Shown: positions 62,882-64,000 of the stretch, one piece after another
Position numbering within the stretch: the stretch's first letter is position 1
Layout of the letters: each line of letters starts with the position of its first letter
Translations under genes and position numbers: made by a program
The notes under the pieces: model-generated
Told to the model about the DNA's origin: nothing
The model's input: only the letters and a program-made list of their open reading frames with translations
Database searches by the model: none
DNA from: Ottowia sp. oral taxon 894
Lineage (GTDB): Bacteria; Pseudomonadota; Gammaproteobacteria; Burkholderiales; Burkholderiaceae_C
Assembly (NCBI RefSeq): GCF_001262075.1
Contig: NZ_CP012073.1
Span: forward strand, 248,001-312,000
DNA: 64,000 nucleotides
Reading direction: 5' to 3'

Positions 62882-64000
62882 CTATTCCAGGCTTTCGCCC
62901 TCGGCGGCTTCCACGATGAAGCGCACGCGGCGCTGGCCCTGCCATTCGTCCACATCCAGCCGGTAGGCCAGGCGCGGGCGCTCGGGCAGGGGGCCGGTGT
63001 GGTTGAACCAGATGGCGTCCACCGCCTCGCCCGCGTGGCGCAGTTTGAGCGACAGGTGCTTTTCGCCGCCGACCAGGCGCTGGCTGATGACTTGCACTTC
63101 GTCGCAGAAAAGCGGCGCGGGAAAGCCCTGGCCCCAGACTTCGGCCTGAAGGGCTTCGGCCACGTCCGGGCAGCGGTATTGGGCAGGCAGGGGGCCGTCG
63201 GTTTCCATGCAGCAGCTGAGGGCGTCGGCGTCCAGCTCTTCGGCGGCCACTTGCTCGAAGGCGCGGCGAAAGGCGTCGAACTGGTCGCGCGCGATGGTGC
63301 AGCCCGCCGCCATGGCGTGGCCGCCAAACTTGAGCAGCGTGCCGGGGCTGCGCTTGGCCACCAGATCGAGCGCGTCGCGCAGGTGAAAGCCGGGGATGGA
63401 GCGGCCCGATCCCTTGAGTTCGCCTGCTTTGCCGGGCGCGCCGCTGGCGGCAAAAACGAAGGCGGGGCGGCGCCATTTGTCTTTCAGGCGCGAGGCGACG
63501 ATGCCGACCACGCCTTCGTGAAAGCTGTCGTCATGCACGCTCAGGGCCGCCGGCAGGGCGGCCTCGCCGTCAAACAGGTTTTCCACGTGCAGCAGGGCCT
63601 GCTCGCGCATGCCGTTTTCGATTTCGCGGCGCTCGCGGTTGATGGCGTCCAGCCGCGCGGCCAGCTCCCGGGCGCGGGCTGCGTCGTCGGTGAGCAGCAG
63701 CTCGATGCCAATCGTCATGTCGGCCAGGCGGCCGGCGGCGTTGATGCGCGGCCCCAGGGCAAAGCCGAAATCGGCGGCGCTGGCTTTGGCCCACGGGCGG
63801 CCCGATGCCTCAAACAGCGCGGCCAGGCCCGGCTGCATGTGTCCGGCGCGAATGCGGCGCAGGCCCTGGGCGACGAGGCGGCGGTTGTTTTCGTCCAGCC
63901 GCACCACATCGGCCACGGTGCCCAGGGCGATGAGGGGCAGCAGCGCGTCCAGCCGGGGCTGGCTGGCGGCGGTGAAGGCGCCGCGCGCGCGCAGCTCGGC
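62882..64000 (-). CDS. recJ: Single-stranded-DNA exonuclease RecJ, N-terminus beyond the window
   Basis: The last 372 codons of RecJ on the reverse strand, open to the right edge. Visible are LGTVADVVRLDENNRRLV at the end of the DHH domain, FGFALGPRINAAGRL, the DHHA1 segment with DSFHEGVVGIVASRL and GGHAMAAGCT, and the C-terminal OB-fold. RecJ degrades 5' to 3' single strands in RecFOR recombination and mismatch and base-excision repair. The catalytic DHH motif lies outside the window. Similarity runs to the stop at 62882. Confidence 0.94.
   Translation of the reverse strand, partial: AELRARGAFTAASQPRLDALLPLIALGTVADVVRLDENNRRLVAQGLRRIRAGHMQPGLAALFEASGRPWAKASAADFGFALGPRINAAGRLADMTIGIELLLTDDAARARELAARLDAINRERREIENGMREQALLHVENLFDGEAALPAALSVHDDSFHEGVVGIVASRLKDKWRRPAFVFAASGAPGKAGELKGSGRSIPGFHLRDALDLVAKRSPGTLLKFGGHAMAAGCTIARDQFDAFRRAFEQVAAEELDADALSCCMETDGPLPAQYRCPDVAEALQAEVWGQGFPAPLFCDEVQVISQRLVGGEKHLSLKLRHAGEAVDAIWFNHTGPLPERPRLAYRLDVDEWQGQRRVRFIVEAAEGESLE

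Overview
The window looks like part of a Burkholderiales (probably Comamonadaceae-type) betaproteobacterial chromosome. This rests on the very GC-rich housekeeping genes, a dusB-fis-purH cluster, a DUF3460 gene before scpA, an orphan RnfB ferredoxin, a NUDIX-aat-bpt operon, hpnC/hpnD squalene genes and a three-domain FruB. I cannot name the species.

Layout. 1-9165: hpnC (cut by the left edge), an SRP RNA, a BigR-like ArsR repressor divergent from an AhpD-like/DUF2892 pair, an aromatic amino acid permease, yggT, an unknown exported protein and two orphan periplasmic binding proteins. 9296-27537: an AT-rich accessory locus. It opens with a 1583-residue adhesin-like surface protein, coupled by an ATGA overlap to a 1071-residue polymorphic-toxin-like protein with a transglutaminase-like fold, a conserved pretoxin core and a membrane-type tail. 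Behind it lies a head-to-tail array of partial copies of the core, each with a different tail and a different small downstream gene, mostly membrane proteins as expected of immunity genes. I count seven tail/partner pairs including cassette 1, plus a tail remnant with its own partner gene, two truncated immunity genes, one intact orphan immunity gene and a degenerate copy of cassette 3. 28456-42012: NiaP-like MFS transporter, hpnD, pssA, a VOC protein, an outer-membrane-like protein, rnfB, DUF3460, scpA, NUDIX, aat, bpt, purH, fis, dusB and a frameshifted small membrane gene. 42209-56848: a 2000-residue alpha-2-macroglobulin, then a fructose PTS cluster (fruB, fruK, fruA) with a PMT-type mannosyltransferase and an SMI1/KNR4-like gene between its members. 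56849-64000: IS5 and IS481 remnants, a CTERM-domain remnant, orn, a double-domain peptidoglycan hydrolase without a signal peptide followed by two small exported proteins (a possible effector/immunity set), and recJ running off the right edge.

Working model for the accessory locus (inference). The adhesin and toxin are made from one message. The array stores alternative tail/immunity modules that can be moved into the expressed gene by homologous recombination in the nearly identical core. The same joint appearing twice, near-identical flanks around a diverged patch, and truncated immunity genes all indicate past recombination. The four membrane tails share a pattern of one cysteine in mid-tail and one within the last five residues, which suggests a single toxin superfamily behind dissimilar sequences.

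A dispersed intergenic repeat of about 85 bp occurs at least 13 times, almost always between genes and at several accessory boundaries.
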